Shown: one piece after another, positions 8,901 to 17,050 of the stretch
How the letters are laid out: each line of letters opens with the position of its first letter
Position numbering within the stretch: position 1 is the stretch's first letter
DNA from: Nocardioides aromaticivorans
GTDB lineage: Bacteria; Actinomycetota; Actinomycetes; Propionibacteriales; Nocardioidaceae
NCBI RefSeq assembly: GCF_013408525.1
Contig: NZ_JACBZM010000001.1
Coordinates: 4,154,001 to 4,218,000, forward strand
Length of the DNA stretch: 64,000 nucleotides
Direction: 5' to 3'
Program-made: the position numbers and the translations under genes
The notes under the pieces: model-generated
What the model saw: the letters and a program-made list of their open reading frames with translations, nothing else
What the model was told of the DNA's origin: nothing
The model's database searches: none

Positions 8901-9325
8901 GCGACGACCAGCAGCCCGGACCCGAGCACCCGCACCACGACGTCGGCAGCGTGGGCGAGGAGGCGATGAAGCTCTTCGGCGCGCTCGCCGACCTGGCGAA
9001 GCAGCAGACCGGTGACGCCGCGGGCGGCCTGGGCGACCTCGCCGGCCAGGCGGCCGCGATGGCGCACGAGGTCAACGAGCACATCGCGACCGGCAGCGCC
9101 GAGTGCCGCTACTGCCCGGTGTGCCGGGTGGTGCACGCCGTCCGGCAGACCTCGCCCGAGGTGAAGGCCCACCTCGCCGTTGCTGCGTCGTCGCTGTTGC
9201 AGGCCGCGGCCGGTCTCATGGAGACGCTCCCGGCAGCGCAGGGGACCCCGGGTCAGGCTCGCGGACCGGAGGTCGAGAAGATCGACCTCGACGCCGACGA
9301 ACCGGAAGCCGGAGACACACCGTGA
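8897..9325 (+). CDS. Conserved hypothetical with a two-Cys-pair knuckle
   Basis: Encodes 142 residues, coupled to the ArsA-like gene by an ATGA overlap and to the ROK kinase by a GTGA overlap. The middle holds an alanine-rich helix followed by CRYCPVCR (CxxCxxC) near residues 72-79, which could bind metal. The N-terminus is His/Pro-rich and the C-terminus acidic. I do not recognise an assigned function. The tight coupling suggests that it works with the ArsA-like ATPase or the kinases. Confidence 0.7.
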   Translation: MSDDQQPGPEHPHHDVGSVGEEAMKLFGALADLAKQQTGDAAGGLGDLAGQAAAMAHEVNEHIATGSAECRYCPVCRVVHAVRQTSPEVKAHLAVAASSLLQAAAGLMETLPAAQGTPGQARGPEVEKIDLDADEPEAGDTP

Positions 9326-10269
9326 GCAGTGCACTGACCTGTGGCATCGACATCGGCGGCACCAAGATCGCCGGTGCCGTCGTCGACGGCGAGGGCACCA
9401 TCGTCGCCGAGGCGCGGGTCGAGTCGCCCGCGACCGATCCGTCCGCGATGGAGACCGCTGCCGCAGGGCTGGTGGCCGAGTTCGCCGCGGCGCACGGCAT
9501 CGCCGCCGTCGGCGTCGGGGCCGCGGGCTATGTCGCCTCCGACCGGTCCACGGTGCTCTTCGCGCCCAACATCGCGTGGCGCAACGAGCCGCTGGGCGCC
9601 GACCTCGCCCGGCTCACCGGGCTGCCGGTCGTCGTCGAGAACGATGCCAACGCCGCTGCCTGGGGCGAGTTCCGGTACGGCGCCGGGCGCGACGTCGACG
9701 ACCAGCTGATGGTCACGGTCGGCACCGGCGTGGGTGGCGGCATCGTCGTCGACGGCGCCCTGCTGCGCGGCGCGCACGGTGTCGGCGCCGAGATCGGCCA
9801 CCTCAACGTCGTACCCGACGGGCGGCTGTGCGGCTGCGGCAACCGCGGCTGCCTCGAGCAGTACGGCAGCGGCACCGCGCTCGTGCGCTCGGCCCGTGAG
9901 GCGGTCGCCGCCAGCTCGCTGCTGGCCCGCGACCTGGTCGACCGCGCCGGCGGTGACCCCGCGGCCATCACCGGCCCGATGATCACGGCGGCCGCCCAGG
10001 AGGGCGACCGCTTCGCGATCGAGCAGTTCGAGCAGCTCGGCCACTGGCTCGGCCACGGCATCGCGTCGCTGGTCGCGGTGCTCGATCCGGCCGTGATCGT
10101 CATCGGCGGCGGCGTCAGCGAGGCGGGCGACCTGCTGGTGGCTCCGCTCCGGGCCACCTTCGAGCACGAGCTGAGCGGCCGCGGCTACCGCCCGACTCCG
10201 GAGATCCGCCTGGCCGAGCTCGGCAACCGCGCGGGCGTCATCGGCGCCGCCGACCTGGCCCGCATCTGA
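9322..10269 (+). CDS. ROK-family glucokinase/sugar kinase
   Basis: Encodes 315 residues from GTG 9322. The ATP phosphate-binding motif DIGGTKIAG lies near residues 10-18, the second glycine motif GTGVGGGI follows, and the ROK zinc motif reads GHLNV then CGCGNRGCLEQY. These residues define the ROK (repressor, ORF, kinase) family; without an N-terminal helix-turn-helix it should be a cytoplasmic kinase, most likely glucokinase. It is translationally coupled to the upstream hypothetical gene and followed 25 nt later by a second ROK gene. Confidence 0.88.
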   Translation: MSSALTCGIDIGGTKIAGAVVDGEGTIVAEARVESPATDPSAMETAAAGLVAEFAAAHGIAAVGVGAAGYVASDRSTVLFAPNIAWRNEPLGADLARLTGLPVVVENDANAAAWGEFRYGAGRDVDDQLMVTVGTGVGGGIVVDGALLRGAHGVGAEIGHLNVVPDGRLCGCGNRGCLEQYGSGTALVRSAREAVAASSLLARDLVDRAGGDPAAITGPMITAAAQEGDRFAIEQFEQLGHWLGHGIASLVAVLDPAVIVIGGGVSEAGDLLVAPLRATFEHELSGRGYRPTPEIRLAELGNRAGVIGAADLARI

Positions 10270-10294
10270 CGGTCGCGACCGCGACGACCCCGCC

Positions 10295-11206
10295 ATGGCC
10301 CCGGATCACTGGATCGGCGTCGACGTCGGCGGCACCAAGGTGCTCGCCGTGCGGATCGCGGCGTCCGGCGACGTCGAGCAGGTCGCGACCCGGCCGATGC
10401 CGGGGCGCGCCGCGCCGGAGTCGGCCGTCGAGCAGGCGATCGCCGACGCCGCGGCTGACGTCTCCCTGGCCCGGCCGCCCGTCGCCCTCGGGATCTCCGC
10501 CGCCGGGCTGGTCGACGCCGCGGGCGAGAACTACCTCTTCGGCGCCCACCTGCCGTGGCGGGACGCCCCCGTGCGCAAGCGACTCGAGGAGCTCACCGGC
10601 CTTCCCGTCGTGCTCGACAACGACGCCAACTGCGCGGCCTGGGCCGAGCTCACCGCCGGTGCCGCGCGCGGCTTCGACTCCGCGGTGATGGTCACCATCG
10701 GGACCGGCATCGGAGGCGCCCTCGTGCTCGGCGGACGACTGGTCCGCGGCGCCCACGGCCTCGCGGGCGAGTTCGGCCACATGCAGGCCGTCCCCGGCGG
10801 ACTGGCCTGCGAGTGCGGCCTCCACGGCTGCTGGGAGCAGTACTGCAGCGGGCGCGCCCTCGAGCGGGTCACCCGGGTCGCGCTCGGGCGCCACCTCGAC
10901 GGCCCCGAGGTCACCGCGATGGCGCTCGCCGGCAACGAGGTCGCCCGCCAGGCCTTCGCCTCGATCGGCCTCTGGCTCGGCGTCGGTACGGCGGCCCTGG
11001 TGTCGGCCTTCGACCCCCAGGTCGTCGTGGTCGGCGGTGGGGTCTCGGCGGTGGGCGACCTGCTGCTGGCCCCGGCCCGCGCGGGCCTGCGCGAGTCGTT
11101 GCAGGGCACGGACCACCGACCGGTGCCGGAGATCGTGCCGGCGTCGCTGGGCCCGGAGGCGGGCGCCATCGGGGCGGCGCTGCTGGCCCGCGACGGGCGC
11201 CCCTGA
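10295..11206 (+). CDS. Second ROK-family sugar kinase
   Basis: Encodes 303 residues: motif DVGGTKVLAV at residues 9-18, GTGIGGALV, and the zinc-site text CECGLHGCWEQY. It is similar along its length to its upstream neighbour but differs at many positions, for example an SG box WAELTAGAARG in place of WGEFRYGAGR. The pair looks like an old tandem duplication whose copies may prefer different sugars. No DNA-binding domain is present. It is the last gene of the plus-strand run beginning at 7222. Confidence 0.85.
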   Translation: MAPDHWIGVDVGGTKVLAVRIAASGDVEQVATRPMPGRAAPESAVEQAIADAAADVSLARPPVALGISAAGLVDAAGENYLFGAHLPWRDAPVRKRLEELTGLPVVLDNDANCAAWAELTAGAARGFDSAVMVTIGTGIGGALVLGGRLVRGAHGLAGEFGHMQAVPGGLACECGLHGCWEQYCSGRALERVTRVALGRHLDGPEVTAMALAGNEVARQAFASIGLWLGVGTAALVSAFDPQVVVVGGGVSAVGDLLLAPARAGLRESLQGTDHRPVPEIVPASLGPEAGAIGAALLARDGRP

Positions 11207-11304
11207 GCCACTCCTGTCACGCGGTCGGTCGGCGTGGCCGAGCGCGTGGTCGACCGGTCCTCGGCGCGGCCGCTTGGCCGTTCCCCTGGGTCGCCGGCGA
11301 CGAC

Positions 11305-11346
11305 CGTCATACGAAGCGAGCGTCATCGGGCGCGGTTCGTATGACG
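11305..11346. repeat. Perfect 11-bp inverted repeat between convergent genes
   Basis: The arms CGTCATACGAA (11305-11315) and TTCGTATGACG (11336-11346) are exact reverse complements around a 20-nt loop. It lies in the 166-nt space between the convergent ROK kinase and the minus-strand membrane protein, so it could form a stem in either transcript. It is less GC-rich than its surroundings and lacks a T-run, so a protein-binding site is an alternative to a terminator. Confidence 0.6.
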
Positions 11347-11372
11347 TCCCGCGCCTGAGGCGGCGCCCCGCT

Positions 11373-11783
11373 TCAGAGCACCGCGCCGTCGTCCCAGGGG
11401 TCGGGCGGGTCGCTCGGCATCCGCATCACGAGATAGCCGAAGCCGACCAGGAAGGCGCCGACGAGGGCCCAGCCGATCAGCTGCGGCATCCCCAACCCGG
11501 TGACCACGAAGAACAGCAGCACCGCGGGGGAGCCGAAGACGCCGACCCAGGCGAGCAGCCGGTCGGGGGCCGGGCGCGGCAGCGGCGGGGGAGCCGGCGG
11601 CACGAAGGACTCCTCGGCGTCGTACCGCAGCTCGTCGGGCTCCTCGTCGCGCAGGCGCGCGGGGAGCTCCGGCTCGGGGGTCGGCTCGGGGGTCGGCTCG
11701 GCCTCCGGTTCCAGCACCCGCTCGCCGTAGTTGTCGACGATGGCCTGCCAGGCGGCGTCCTCGTCAGGCTGCTCCCGCTGCAC
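11373..11783 (-). CDS. Hypothetical two-helix membrane protein
   Basis: Encodes 136 residues. An acidic N-terminal half with a PEPTPEPTPEPE run is followed by two hydrophobic stretches (LLAWVGVFGSPAVLLFFVVTG and IGWALVGAFLVGFGYLVM) and a short acidic tail. The topology suggests a membrane hairpin with a long soluble tail. I recognise no enzyme motif. It sits 29 nt downstream of the alpha/beta hydrolase gene on the same strand and may be co-transcribed with it. Confidence 0.65.
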   Translation of the reverse strand: MQREQPDEDAAWQAIVDNYGERVLEPEAEPTPEPTPEPELPARLRDEEPDELRYDAEESFVPPAPPPLPRPAPDRLLAWVGVFGSPAVLLFFVVTGLGMPQLIGWALVGAFLVGFGYLVMRMPSDPPDPWDDGAVL

Positions 11784-11812
11784 GTCGCCAGCCTACGCCG
11801 GGACCGGGCACC

Positions 11813-12589
11813 TCAGGAGGTGGTCACCCGGGCGATGAACGCGGCGGACTCCTCGAAGATCGTCGGGGCGTCGTTGTCGAGCGTCGCGACGTGGTAGCTC
11901 TCCGGCAGCTCGACCCGCGTGACGTCCGTCGAGGAGACGCCGTCGAGGATGATCGGCTCGGACTTCCCGTCGACGACGTGGTCCTCGGGGGAGCGGAGGT
12001 AGAGCAGCGGGGCCTTGATCCGCGGCAGGTCCGCGATCAGCGCCGGCCAGCTGCCGATGAAGGAGTGGATCGCCTTCAGCGGGGTGCGGCTGTAGCCCGA
12101 CTCGTCGACGCCCGGCTTCTTGATGTCGTTGGCGATCGCCGGGAACGACGGCACGAGGTGCTTGAGGACCGGCAGCAGCTTCACGTCGAGCCGCTTCGTG
12201 GCGAGGGCCGGGTTGACGACCATGACGCCCGCGACCTGGTCGCCCCGGTCGGCGGCGAGGCGCAGCACGAGGGCCCCGCCCATCGACAGGCCGCCCACGA
12301 CGACCTCGTCGTGCTCGGCGCGCAGAGCGTCGAAGGCCGTCGCGATCTCGCCGTACCAGTCGGCGAAGCGGTGGGTGTTGAGGTCCTGCCAGGTCGTGCC
12401 GTGCCCCGGGAGGCGGGGTACGACGACGCCGTACCCGAGCGCGCCGAGGTGCTCCCCCCACGGCCGCATCGACGCGGGCGAGCCGGTGAAGCCGTGGCTC
12501 AGCAGGACGCCGATCCGGCGGCCGCCGGTCAGCTCGGGGCGGGCGGCGACGGTCAGGGGCTCGGTCTGCGGCGCGGGGCTCGTGGACAT
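11813..12589 (-). CDS. Alpha/beta hydrolase (monoacylglycerol lipase/carboxylesterase-like)
   Basis: Encodes 258 residues from ATG 12589. The oxyanion segment LLSHGFTGSP lies near residue 30, the nucleophile elbow GLSMGG near residue 100, the acidic residue in SPEDHVVD and the catalytic histidine in ESYHVATLD. This order and spacing match the Est30/bacterial monoacylglycerol lipase group, which cleaves short- to medium-chain esters. No signal peptide is present, so it should be cytoplasmic. A GTG at 12649 is in frame, but the shorter start gives the normal family length. It diverges from plsC across about 137 nt. Confidence 0.83.
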   Translation of the reverse strand: MSTSPAPQTEPLTVAARPELTGGRRIGVLLSHGFTGSPASMRPWGEHLGALGYGVVVPRLPGHGTTWQDLNTHRFADWYGEIATAFDALRAEHDEVVVGGLSMGGALVLRLAADRGDQVAGVMVVNPALATKRLDVKLLPVLKHLVPSFPAIANDIKKPGVDESGYSRTPLKAIHSFIGSWPALIADLPRIKAPLLYLRSPEDHVVDGKSEPIILDGVSSTDVTRVELPESYHVATLDNDAPTIFEESAAFIARVTTS

Positions 12590-12726
12590 GGCGCGATTGT
12601 GCCGCACGCCGGGTGTCCCTGCGGACACTGCCGGATACGTCCCGGACACGTGGAGGGACTACGCTGCGACGCAGGCGGTGCTCGATCGGGCGGGCGCCAG
12701 GTTGCAACGGGAAAGGTGCGGTCAGG

Positions 12727-13440
12727 GTGTTCTACTGGTTCCTGAAGTTCGTCGCACTCGGGCCGCTCCTGAAGGTCGTCTTCAGGCCGCGCGCCGAAGG
12801 TGTCGAGAACGTCCCGGCGACGGGTCCGGCGATCCTCGCCAGCAACCACCTCTCCTACGCCGACTGGCTGTTCATGCCGCTGGTGATCCCGCGGATGGTG
12901 CGCTTCGTCGCGAAGGCCGAGTACTTCACCTCGCCCGGCATCAAGGGCTGGCTGCAGAAGAACTTCTTCAGCGGCACGGGCAACATCCCGATCGACCGCA
13001 CCAGCGGCGACGCCGCGTCCGGCGCGCTCGTGTCCGCGAAGCGGGTCCTGGCCGAGGGCGAGCTCTTCGGCATCTACCCCGAGGGCACCCGCTCCCACGA
13101 CGGCCGCCTCTACCGCGGCAAGACCGGCATCGCGCGGCTGACCCTCGAGACCGGCGTCCCGGTCATCCCGGTCGCCGTCGTCGGCACCGACGTGGTGGCG
13201 CCCCCGGGCAAGAAGTTCGGCCGGATCACCCGCCCGACGGTGCGCTTCGGCAAGCCGATGGACTTCTCGCGCTACGCCGGCATGGAGAACGACCGCTTCA
13301 TCCTGCGCTCGATCACCGACGAGATCATGTACGAGATCATGCGGCTCTCCCAGCAGGAGTACGTCGACATGTACGCCAGCCGCGCGAAGGCCGAGTCGAA
13401 GAAGGCCGACCACGGCGACGAGCGGAAGATCGCCTCCTGA
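12727..13440 (+). CDS. 1-acyl-sn-glycerol-3-phosphate acyltransferase (PlsC-like)
   Basis: Encodes 237 residues from a GTG. The acyltransferase motif NHLSYAD (HX4D) is at about residues 38-44 and the glycerophosphate-binding motif PEGTRSHDG near residues 118-126; a third motif, VPVIPVAVVG, follows. Such enzymes transfer an acyl group to lysophosphatidate in phospholipid synthesis at the membrane. A hydrophobic N-terminus can dock in the bilayer. Its position near an acyl-CoA ligase and a lipase-like hydrolase fits a lipid role. The stop is followed directly by the sensor kinase gene. Confidence 0.9.
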   Translation: MFYWFLKFVALGPLLKVVFRPRAEGVENVPATGPAILASNHLSYADWLFMPLVIPRMVRFVAKAEYFTSPGIKGWLQKNFFSGTGNIPIDRTSGDAASGALVSAKRVLAEGELFGIYPEGTRSHDGRLYRGKTGIARLTLETGVPVIPVAVVGTDVVAPPGKKFGRITRPTVRFGKPMDFSRYAGMENDRFILRSITDEIMYEIMRLSQQEYVDMYASRAKAESKKADHGDERKIAS

Positions 13441-13475
13441 CCCCCACCCGTGCGGCCCTCGCGGTCGAGGACCGC

Positions 13476-14570
13476 ATGTTCCGCGCACTCGCGGTCCTGC
13501 GGGTCGTGGTGCTCGCCTACGCGGTGGTCATCAACGCCTACCGCAACAACTACGACCGCCCGGTCCTCGGCTGGACCTGCGTCGCGGTGATGGTCGTGGC
13601 GACCATCGTCTCGATCCCCGTGTACGCCGCCCCCGAGCGCCGCGGCCCGGTGCTGCTGGGCGTCGACCTCGCCCTCGCGGTCGCGCTGCTGCTGGCGACG
13701 CCCGTCGCCAAGGGCCCGTGGTTCCACGCGACCATCCCGAGCTACTGGATCGTCGGCGCGCTCCTGGCGTGGGGGATCCGCTGGGGCTGGCGGGGCGGCA
13801 CGGTCGCGGCGGTCGTCCTCGGCGCGGTCGACCTGCTCAGCCGGTCACAGGTCGCCCAGAAGGACTGGGGCAACGTCTTCCTGCTGCTGCTCGGTGGCTC
13901 GATGGTCGGCTTCGTCTGCGAGTCGCTCAAGGCGATGGCCGCCGAGCGGGACGAGGCGCAGCGCGAGGCCGCTGCCGCCGCCGAGCGGGCGCGCCTGGCG
14001 CGGGTCGTCCACGACGGCGTGCTCCAGGTCCTCGCCCTGGTCCAGCGCCGCGGCGGCGAGCTGGGCGGCGAGGCCGCCGAGCTCGGCCGGCTGGCCGGTC
14101 AGCAGGAGCAGGCGCTGCGCACGCTGATCCGTTCCCAGGACGCCGTCGCGGCGACCGGCCGGGCCTCCGAGCGGGCCGACCTGGCCGCCGCGCTGGGGCG
14201 GCTGGGCACACGTCCCGCGACGGAGGTCGCGTTGCCCGCGGGAGCGGTCGAGCTGCCCTCGCCCGTCGTCGACGAGCTCGTGGCCGTCGTACGGGCGTGC
14301 CTGGACAACGTCGACCGCCACGTCGGCGAGGGCGCCCCGGCCTGGGTGCTGGTCGAGGACCTGGGCGACCGGGTCGAGGTGTCGGTGCGCGACGACGGCC
14401 CGGGGATCCCTGCCGGTCGGCTGGAGGCGGCCTCGCGGGAGGGCAGGATGGGCGTGGCCGAGTCGATCCGCGGCCGGGTCCGCGACCTCGGCGGCACGGC
14501 CGAGCTCGAGTCCGGCGGCTACGGCACGGAGTGGACCTTCAGCATCCCCCGAGGACAGGCGGCACCGTGA
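13476..14570 (+). CDS. DUF5931-type sensor histidine kinase (NarL/DegS family)
   Basis: Encodes 364 residues from ATG 13476, preceded by GAGGACCGC. The first 150 residues hold about five or six hydrophobic segments beginning VLRVVVLAYAVVINAY, the sensing domain of DUF5931 kinases. A coiled linker leads to the phosphorylated histidine H179 in RVVHDGVLQ, and a C-terminal HATPase_c domain with DDGPGIPAG and GTEWTF. It should phosphorylate the response regulator at 15099. Between them lies a flavin-reductase-like gene coupled to the kinase by a GTGA overlap. An upstream CTG at 13437 is a weaker start alternative. Confidence 0.85.
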   Translation: MFRALAVLRVVVLAYAVVINAYRNNYDRPVLGWTCVAVMVVATIVSIPVYAAPERRGPVLLGVDLALAVALLLATPVAKGPWFHATIPSYWIVGALLAWGIRWGWRGGTVAAVVLGAVDLLSRSQVAQKDWGNVFLLLLGGSMVGFVCESLKAMAAERDEAQREAAAAAERARLARVVHDGVLQVLALVQRRGGELGGEAAELGRLAGQQEQALRTLIRSQDAVAATGRASERADLAAALGRLGTRPATEVALPAGAVELPSPVVDELVAVVRACLDNVDRHVGEGAPAWVLVEDLGDRVEVSVRDDGPGIPAGRLEAASREGRMGVAESIRGRVRDLGGTAELESGGYGTEWTFSIPRGQAAP

Positions 14571-15070
14571 CCATCCACAGCACGCACCCGTTCGCCGACG
14601 ACCGCCCCGACCCGGTACGACGCCTGCGTGGCCGGCTGGGCGGAGCGGTCACGCTCTGGACGGCCGGCGAGGGGTCCGGCCGCGCCGGGCTGACCGTCAC
14701 GTCGCTCATGGTCGCGCTCGGCGAGGAGGCGCGGCTGCTCGCGCTGCTCGACCCGGACTCCGACCTGCTGGAGGCGCTCCGCGACACCGGGACCGCCGTC
14801 GTTCAGCTGCTGTCGTGGCCGGACCGCCAGCTGGCGGAGGCGTTCGCGGGCACCGCGCCCGCTCCCGGTGGCCCGTTCCGGCAGTCGGAGTTCCTCAGCA
14901 CCCCGCACGGGCCCCGGCTCGCGTCGGCGGTGACCTGGGCCGACGTCCGCCTCGACGGCGAGCGCGAGGTCGGCTGGTCGGTGGAGGTGTCGGTGGTGGT
15001 GGAGCACGCGGAGGTCGGCGAGGACGAGGACCCGCTGCTCCACCGGCGCGGCCGGTTCCACCGGCTCTGA
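14567..15070 (+). CDS. Flavin reductase-like (FMN-binding split-barrel) protein
   Basis: Encodes 167 residues from a GTG overlapping the kinase stop. The early text VTLWTAGEGSGRAGLTVTSLMVALGEE is that of flavin-reductase/FMN-binding split-barrel domains, where the segment after GLTVTS contacts flavin. It is short for a full reductase and could be a flavin-binding accessory protein. Placement between a sensor kinase and its regulator suggests a possible redox link to the signalling pair; this is inference from order alone. Confidence 0.68.
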   Translation: MTIHSTHPFADDRPDPVRRLRGRLGGAVTLWTAGEGSGRAGLTVTSLMVALGEEARLLALLDPDSDLLEALRDTGTAVVQLLSWPDRQLAEAFAGTAPAPGGPFRQSEFLSTPHGPRLASAVTWADVRLDGEREVGWSVEVSVVVEHAEVGEDEDPLLHRRGRFHRL

Positions 15071-15085
15071 GGGGTGAGCGGGCGC

Positions 15086-15091
15086 TAGGGT
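15086..15091 (+). promoter_or_regulatory. -10 box (TAGGGT) of the response regulator gene
   Basis: TAGGGT lies 7 nt before the ATG at 15099, compatible with an independent leaderless promoter for the regulator in addition to read-through from the kinase. Confidence 0.5.
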
Positions 15092-15098
15092 CCTGACC

Positions 15099-15755
15099 AT
15101 GACGGACCGGATCCGGGTGATGGTCGTCGACGACCACCCGATGTGGCGTGACGCCGTGGAGCGCGACCTGCAGGCCGACGGCTTCGAGGTCGTGGCGGTC
15201 GCCGCCACCGGCACCGAGGCGATCAACCGCTTCCGGGCGACCCGGCCGCAGGTCGTCGTCCTCGACCTGCAGATCCCGGAGCCCAGCGGTGTCGAGGTGA
15301 CCGCGACGGTCCTGGCCGACGACCCGTCCTCGCGGGTGCTGATCCTGTCGGCGTCGGGGGAGCAGGACGACGTGCTGGCGGCGGTGAAGGCCGGCGCGAC
15401 CGGCTACCTGGTGAAGTCGGCGTCGCGCGAGGAGCTGCTCGCCGCCGTACGCCGGGTCGCCGCGGGGGACAGCGTGTTCACGCCCGGGCTGGCGGCGCTG
15501 GTCCTCGGGGAGTTCCGGCGGATGAACGAGCCGGAGGTGCCGCCGGGGGAGAGGCTCACCGACCGCGAGACCGAGATCCTCAAGATGGTCGCGAAGGGCA
15601 TGTCGTACAAGCAGATCGCCGAGCGGCTGGTGCTCTCGCACCGCACGGTGCAGAACCACGTGCAGAACACGCTGCGCAAGCTGCAGATGCACAACCGCGT
15701 CCAGCTGACCCGCTACGCCATCGAGCAGGGCCTCGACAGCGACGACGAGGACTGA
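15099..15755 (+). CDS. NarL/LuxR-family response regulator
   Basis: Encodes 218 residues. The receiver domain has the acidic pair DD at residues 11-12, the phosphate-accepting D56 in VVVLDLQIP and the lysine in YLVKSAS. The C-terminal LuxR-type helix-turn-helix starts LTDRETEILKMVAKG and ends TVQNHVQNTLRKL. It should bind DNA as a dimer after phosphorylation by the DUF5931 kinase at 13476. Its target genes cannot be named from this window. Confidence 0.93.
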   Translation: MTDRIRVMVVDDHPMWRDAVERDLQADGFEVVAVAATGTEAINRFRATRPQVVVLDLQIPEPSGVEVTATVLADDPSSRVLILSASGEQDDVLAAVKAGATGYLVKSASREELLAAVRRVAAGDSVFTPGLAALVLGEFRRMNEPEVPPGERLTDRETEILKMVAKGMSYKQIAERLVLSHRTVQNHVQNTLRKLQMHNRVQLTRYAIEQGLDSDDED

Positions 15756-15770
15756 CGCCCTGACGCGGGC

Positions 15771-16988
15771 TCAGTCGCCCCGGGCGGGGTGCGGGCGCCC
15801 GCCGGACGGCGACGCGTCGACCAGGTCGTGCTGGACGTTCCAGTCCCGCCGCAGCCGCTGCTCCTGCTCCACCTCGTAGGCCTTGCCCCGGCGGGTGCGC
15901 CGCGGCAGCGACGTCGCGCGCAGGTCGCGGCGGTGGTTGACCGCCGACAGGAGCGGGCCGGTCCGGGCGATCACCCCGGTCAGGCGCGTGTGCGGGATGG
16001 CGAGGTCGTCGGCGATCTCGTCGCCGAGGAAGAGCCGCTCCAGGGCGTGCACGACCTGCGGCGCGCGCCTCGCGAGGCGACGCGGCAGCACGCCCTCGAT
16101 CTCGGGCACGAGGAAGTCCCGGTTGATGCTCGCGACCAGCGCGCGGCAGTAGTCGTCGACGACCGGCCGGGTCAGCAGGTAGATCTCCTCGAGCCGCTCC
16201 TGCTCGGCCGCGTCGCGCGGGAGCAGCGCCTCGTCGATGCCGAGCAGGTGGCCGAGATAGCGCCAGCGGGCGTAGGCGGCGTCCTCCTCGTGCGGGAGGT
16301 ACGGCGCCCCGATGCGCCGCATCGCGCGCAGCGGGATCAACGTGAACTCGACGAGGGTGTAGGCGAGATAGGCCTGGCAGATCGGTACGCCCCACGCGGC
16401 GCCGTCCCAGTCCGGACGGCGCGCCAGGTCGGCGCGGACCAGGGCGTGGATGACCCGGACCCGGAGCGTGAGCTCGAAGCCGTCGGAGAACCGGTCCAGC
16501 CCGCCCGGCTGGTTGACGGCGAGCAGCCAGGAGCCGACCTCGATCGTCCGGGCGCCGGCGTTCTCGACGTACCGGCCGGTCAGCTCCAACGGCCGGGAGG
16601 CCGCCGAGTTGGCGTAGCCACTGACCAGGGAGGCGGCGCCGAGCACGATGCCGGAGGCGCGGGAGTAGCGCGAGGTGTACTGGCTGTCGCGGTAGATCCG
16701 CTCCGCGTCCAGCCACGCCGGCACGTCGTCGAGCGCCGCGAAGAGCGCCCTGAGCGAGGCCGGAGCGTCGGCGACCGCGTCGATGCCCTCGCGGCAGGCC
16801 TGCCGCAGCATCCTCATCGCCCTGCCGTGCCCCACGTCCGGGAAGTCCGCCACGAAGGCGTCCGCGAGCGGGTCGCCCGCCCACATCGCCGCGAGGTAGG
16901 TGTCGGTGAAGGCGCCGAACCTGCGGTGCGCCTCGTCGACGCGGCGCAGGCTGGTCGGGACGGCCGTGGGCAGCTGCTCGGTCACCAT
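15771..16988 (-). CDS. DUF2236 (MpaB/Lcp-type) oxygenase family protein
   Basis: Encodes 405 residues. The central region with LVSGYANSAASRPLELTGRY and the downstream AYLAYTLVEFTLIPLRAMRRIG match the oxygenase-MpaB-family (DUF2236) domain, related to latex-clearing proteins; some members bind heme b. No signal peptide is evident. A TAGCCT box 6 nt before the ATG indicates a leaderless promoter, and a palindrome lies immediately upstream next to the divergent TetR gene, so this gene is the likely TetR target. Substrate is unknown. Confidence 0.78.
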   Translation of the reverse strand: MVTEQLPTAVPTSLRRVDEAHRRFGAFTDTYLAAMWAGDPLADAFVADFPDVGHGRAMRMLRQACREGIDAVADAPASLRALFAALDDVPAWLDAERIYRDSQYTSRYSRASGIVLGAASLVSGYANSAASRPLELTGRYVENAGARTIEVGSWLLAVNQPGGLDRFSDGFELTLRVRVIHALVRADLARRPDWDGAAWGVPICQAYLAYTLVEFTLIPLRAMRRIGAPYLPHEEDAAYARWRYLGHLLGIDEALLPRDAAEQERLEEIYLLTRPVVDDYCRALVASINRDFLVPEIEGVLPRRLARRAPQVVHALERLFLGDEIADDLAIPHTRLTGVIARTGPLLSAVNHRRDLRATSLPRRTRRGKAYEVEQEQRLRRDWNVQHDLVDASPSGGRPHPARGD

Positions 16989-16994
16989 GGACCG

Positions 16995-17000
16995 AGGCTA
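16995..17000 (-). promoter_or_regulatory. -10 box (TAGCCT) of the DUF2236 gene
   Basis: On the minus strand TAGCCT ends 6 nt before the ATG at 16988. It abuts the palindrome at 17001-17030, so a bound TetR dimer would block the promoter. Confidence 0.6.
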
Positions 17001-17030
17001 AAGTGAGGAAGTCTCATCTTCCATTCACTT
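17001..17030. promoter_or_regulatory. Putative TetR operator
   Basis: AAGTGA (17001-17006) and TCACTT (17025-17030) are exact inverted arms, with inner arms GGAAG (17007-17011) and CTTCC (17018-17022) around TCTCAT; the only break is two extra bases (AT) in the right half. It lies between the divergent DUF2236 and TetR genes. The size and place match a TetR-family operator controlling both. Confidence 0.7.
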
Positions 17031-17050
17031 CTTCCACGGGAGGCCGCGTG

